Position numbers and translations under genes: made by a program. Shown here piece after piece: positions 62,460 to 64,000 of a stretch of 64,000 bases of DNA. Position 1 is the stretch's first letter, and every line of letters starts with the position of its first letter. Source of the stretch: Acidovorax sp. 107 (GTDB lineage: Bacteria; Pseudomonadota; Gammaproteobacteria; Burkholderiales; Burkholderiaceae_C); NCBI RefSeq assembly GCF_003058055.1, contig NZ_QBTZ01000001.1, positions 2,994,001 through 3,058,000 of the forward strand. Reading direction: 5' to 3'. The notes beneath the pieces are model-generated. The model was given only the letters and a program-made list of their open reading frames with translations, was not told the origin of the DNA and did no database searches.

Positions 62460-63425
62460 ATGCAACGCCGTCATCTGCTCTCAGCGCTGGCCGCCGTATC
62501 TTTCGCTCCCGGAATGTCTTTGGCGCAAGAGGGCAAGCCCCTGCGCATCATCGTTCCGTTCCCACCCGGGGGCGCCACGGACATCACGGCCCGCAGCCTG
62601 CAAGAGTCGCTGGCGCGCATCCTCAAGCAGCCCGTGGTGCTGGAAAACCGGGGCGGCGCAGGCGGCTCCATCGGCATGGCCGAAGTCGCCCGCGCGCCGG
62701 CAGACGGCCTCACCCTGGGCGTGGCCACGCTGTCCACCCATGGCGTGAACCCCGCCGTGTACACCAAGCTGCCCTACCACCCGACCAAGGACTTCATTGG
62801 CGTGACCGAGATCGTCAAGGCCCCGGGCGTCATCGTGATCAACCCGGCCGTGGTGCCCGTCAAGGACTTTGCGGAGCTGGTGAAATACCTCAAGGCCAAC
62901 CCCGGCAAGGTGTCCTACGCCACCCCCGGCAACGGCACCATCGGCCACATGTGGGGCGAGTTGTTCAAGAGCAGCACGGGCACCTCCATGGTGCACATCC
63001 CCTACCGTGGTGCAGGCCCGGCCATCAACGACGTGCTCGCGGGCCAGGTGGCGGTGTACTTCGACCAGGTGGCTTCGTCGCTCCCGCACGTCAAATCGGG
63101 CAAGCTCAAGGCGCTGGCGGTGTCGTGGCCCGAACGCCTGGACGTGCTGCCCGATGTGCCCACCTACGCAGAGCTGGGCTACAAGCAAGCCAACGAGCCT
63201 TCATGGTTTGGCCTGGTGGCCCCGGCGGGCACGCCTGCTGCGGCCGCAGACCGCATCCAGCAGGCCGTCGCCCAGGCCCTGAAGGAGCCCGCTGTGCGCG
63301 AGCGACTGGCAGGCCAGGGCCTCTACCCCTCGGGCACCACACCCAAGGATTTCACGGCCCAGATCGCCAGCGAGATCGACAAGATGAAGCGCGTGGCGGC
63401 CTACGCCAAGGTGGTGCTCGACTGA
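62460..63425 (+). CDS. Tripartite tricarboxylate transporter (Bug/TctC) substrate-binding protein
   Basis: 321 aa from ATG 62460, chosen because AGGAG (62447-62451) is 8 bases away; ATG 62454 is too close. Signal peptide MQRRHLLSALAAVSFAPG with cleavage near SLAQ. Bug-family motifs: IIVPFPPGGATDITARSL, VVLENRGGAGGSIG, PYRGAGPAINDVLAGQVAVYFD. It is an orphan receptor with no TctAB permease nearby, as is common in Burkholderiales. The ligand is unknown; the adjacent LysR gene is its probable regulator. Confidence 0.94.
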   Translation: MQRRHLLSALAAVSFAPGMSLAQEGKPLRIIVPFPPGGATDITARSLQESLARILKQPVVLENRGGAGGSIGMAEVARAPADGLTLGVATLSTHGVNPAVYTKLPYHPTKDFIGVTEIVKAPGVIVINPAVVPVKDFAELVKYLKANPGKVSYATPGNGTIGHMWGELFKSSTGTSMVHIPYRGAGPAINDVLAGQVAVYFDQVASSLPHVKSGKLKALAVSWPERLDVLPDVPTYAELGYKQANEPSWFGLVAPAGTPAAAADRIQQAVAQALKEPAVRERLAGQGLYPSGTTPKDFTAQIASEIDKMKRVAAYAKVVLD

Positions 63426-63434
63426 CCTGATTCC

Positions 63435-63455
63435 CCCCGGGCCCTGGGCCCGGGG
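63435..63455 (+). terminator. GC-rich hairpin after the TctC-type gene
   Basis: CCCCGGGCCC and GGGCCCGGGG are exact reverse complements around a single T. There is no T-run, so it may be an mRNA stabiliser or part of a non-canonical terminator. It begins 10 bp after the gene. A second stem, GGGCGGCT/AGCCGCCC at 63549-63569, lies just before the next start codon. Confidence 0.5.
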
Positions 63456-63590
63456 ACGGCCACAGCTGGGATGGTGAGACGACGCAGGCCAGCCTGCTTC
63501 CCGGGCCTGCTCAAGGTCTCAGGGATAACCATAGTCACATCCCGGTCTGGGCGGCTAGGCCAGCCGCCCTCCTTTGCGCACACTCTGCCT

Positions 63591-64000
63591 ATGCATGCAG
63601 CCTTGAAACTGATCCACCACCGCTTCCAGCAAGCCCAGCCCGGCGTCACCGGCTCCCCGGGGCTTGCCACTCAACCCTCCACCGCCACTGTCACTGCGGT
63701 GCCCGGCAGCACCCCGCTGGTGCTCGACTCTCCCCACAGCGGCACCCGGTACCCCGACGACTTTGGCTCCGCCCTCGACCTGGCTACGCTGCGCCGGGCC
63801 GAAGACACGCACGTCGAGAAGATCTACGCCTTTGCCCCCGCGCTCGGCGTGGCCTGGGTCGAGGCCCACTTCCCCCGCATCTACCTGGACGCCAACCGCG
63901 ATACCACCGAGCTGGACACCAGCTTGCTCAACGGGGACTGGCCCGATCCCATCTCCACTGACTCCAAGGTGCTCAGCAAGGTGCGCCTGGGCAAGGGGCT
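63591..64000 (+). CDS. N-formylglutamate amidohydrolase family protein, 3' end outside the window
   Basis: At least 136 codons are visible. ATG 63591 opens MHAALKLIHHRFQQ; a run of Thr/Val/Pro then precedes the FGase core, VLDSPHSGTRYPDDFGSALDLATLRRAEDTHVEKIYAFAPALGVAWVEAHFPRIYLDANRD, with the His-containing DSPHSG motif and the RIYLDANRD segment typical of PF05013. Such enzymes hydrolyse N-formylglutamate or related N-acyl amino acids. No hut genes are in view, so the pathway is uncertain. Confidence 0.88.
   Translation, partial: MHAALKLIHHRFQQAQPGVTGSPGLATQPSTATVTAVPGSTPLVLDSPHSGTRYPDDFGSALDLATLRRAEDTHVEKIYAFAPALGVAWVEAHFPRIYLDANRDTTELDTSLLNGDWPDPISTDSKVLSKVRLGKG

Overview
The window looks like chromosome of a high-GC betaproteobacterium of the Comamonadaceae, most likely Acidovorax or a close relative. 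This is inferred from the G+C-rich codon use, from families common in Burkholderiales (DUF3717/DUF1289 protein, DUF2007 zinc-ribbon protein, Bug/TctC solute binder, TRAP cluster) and from a palindromic interspersed repeat of a kind I associate with that family. I see no tRNA, rRNA, insertion sequence, prophage or CRISPR array. Coding density is high and the genes sit in short operons.

Region by region. 1-2 kb: the 5' part of mltA (minus), a 48-codon membrane ORF and an OmpA-type lipoprotein. 2-9.8 kb: a leftward chain yhdP, Nit-type amidase, PAS histidine kinase and FixJ-type regulator, the first three coupled by 4-bp overlaps. 9.8-12.7 kb: glnE. 12.7-19.4 kb: a tripartite RND efflux operon led by its TetR regulator, with a perfect 22-bp palindrome in front of it. 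19.5-21.6 kb: a degenerate HD-GYP protein and an exported glutathione peroxidase. 21.8-28.9 kb: an eight-gene rightward operon (UfaD-like flavoprotein, DUF1365, cyclopropane-synthase-type methyltransferase, chalcone-isomerase-like protein, GPH-type MFS carrier, DUF3833 lipoprotein, SDR, NTF2-like protein) resembling fatty-acyl-modification clusters. 28.9-35.6 kb: a leftward shikimate/quinate catabolic cluster (TetR, DctQ-DctM-DctP TRAP transporter, NAD-type shikimate dehydrogenase, HPPD-like protein, 3-dehydroshikimate dehydratase).

35.7-44.9 kb: mostly housekeeping and small genes, namely GST, purB, an acyltransferase, yaeQ, two small DUF proteins, a TerC-family gene behind a clear yybP-ykoY manganese riboswitch, a small membrane protein, an M48 protease and moaC. 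44.9-47.2 kb: a PglL-type oligosaccharyltransferase and pilA with a sigma-54 promoter. 47.5-54.8 kb: a signalling operon, CHASE2-Ser/Thr kinase, PP2C phosphatase, FHA protein, CHASE2-adenylate cyclase and cyclic-nucleotide phosphodiesterase. 55-60.8 kb: a second TerC gene, sucCD, argC, recX and recA. 60.9-64 kb: MarR and LysR regulators, a TctC-type binding protein and the start of an N-formylglutamate amidohydrolase.

The most unusual observations are copies of a roughly 50-bp repeat lying inside reading frames (encoding a signal peptide, a protein tail and probably a MoaC loop), the paired phosphorylation/cAMP operon with two CHASE2 sensors, the split dehydratase/HPPD-like pair in which the HPPD-like partner seems to lack its metal ligands, and the methyltransferase operon with a structured leader.
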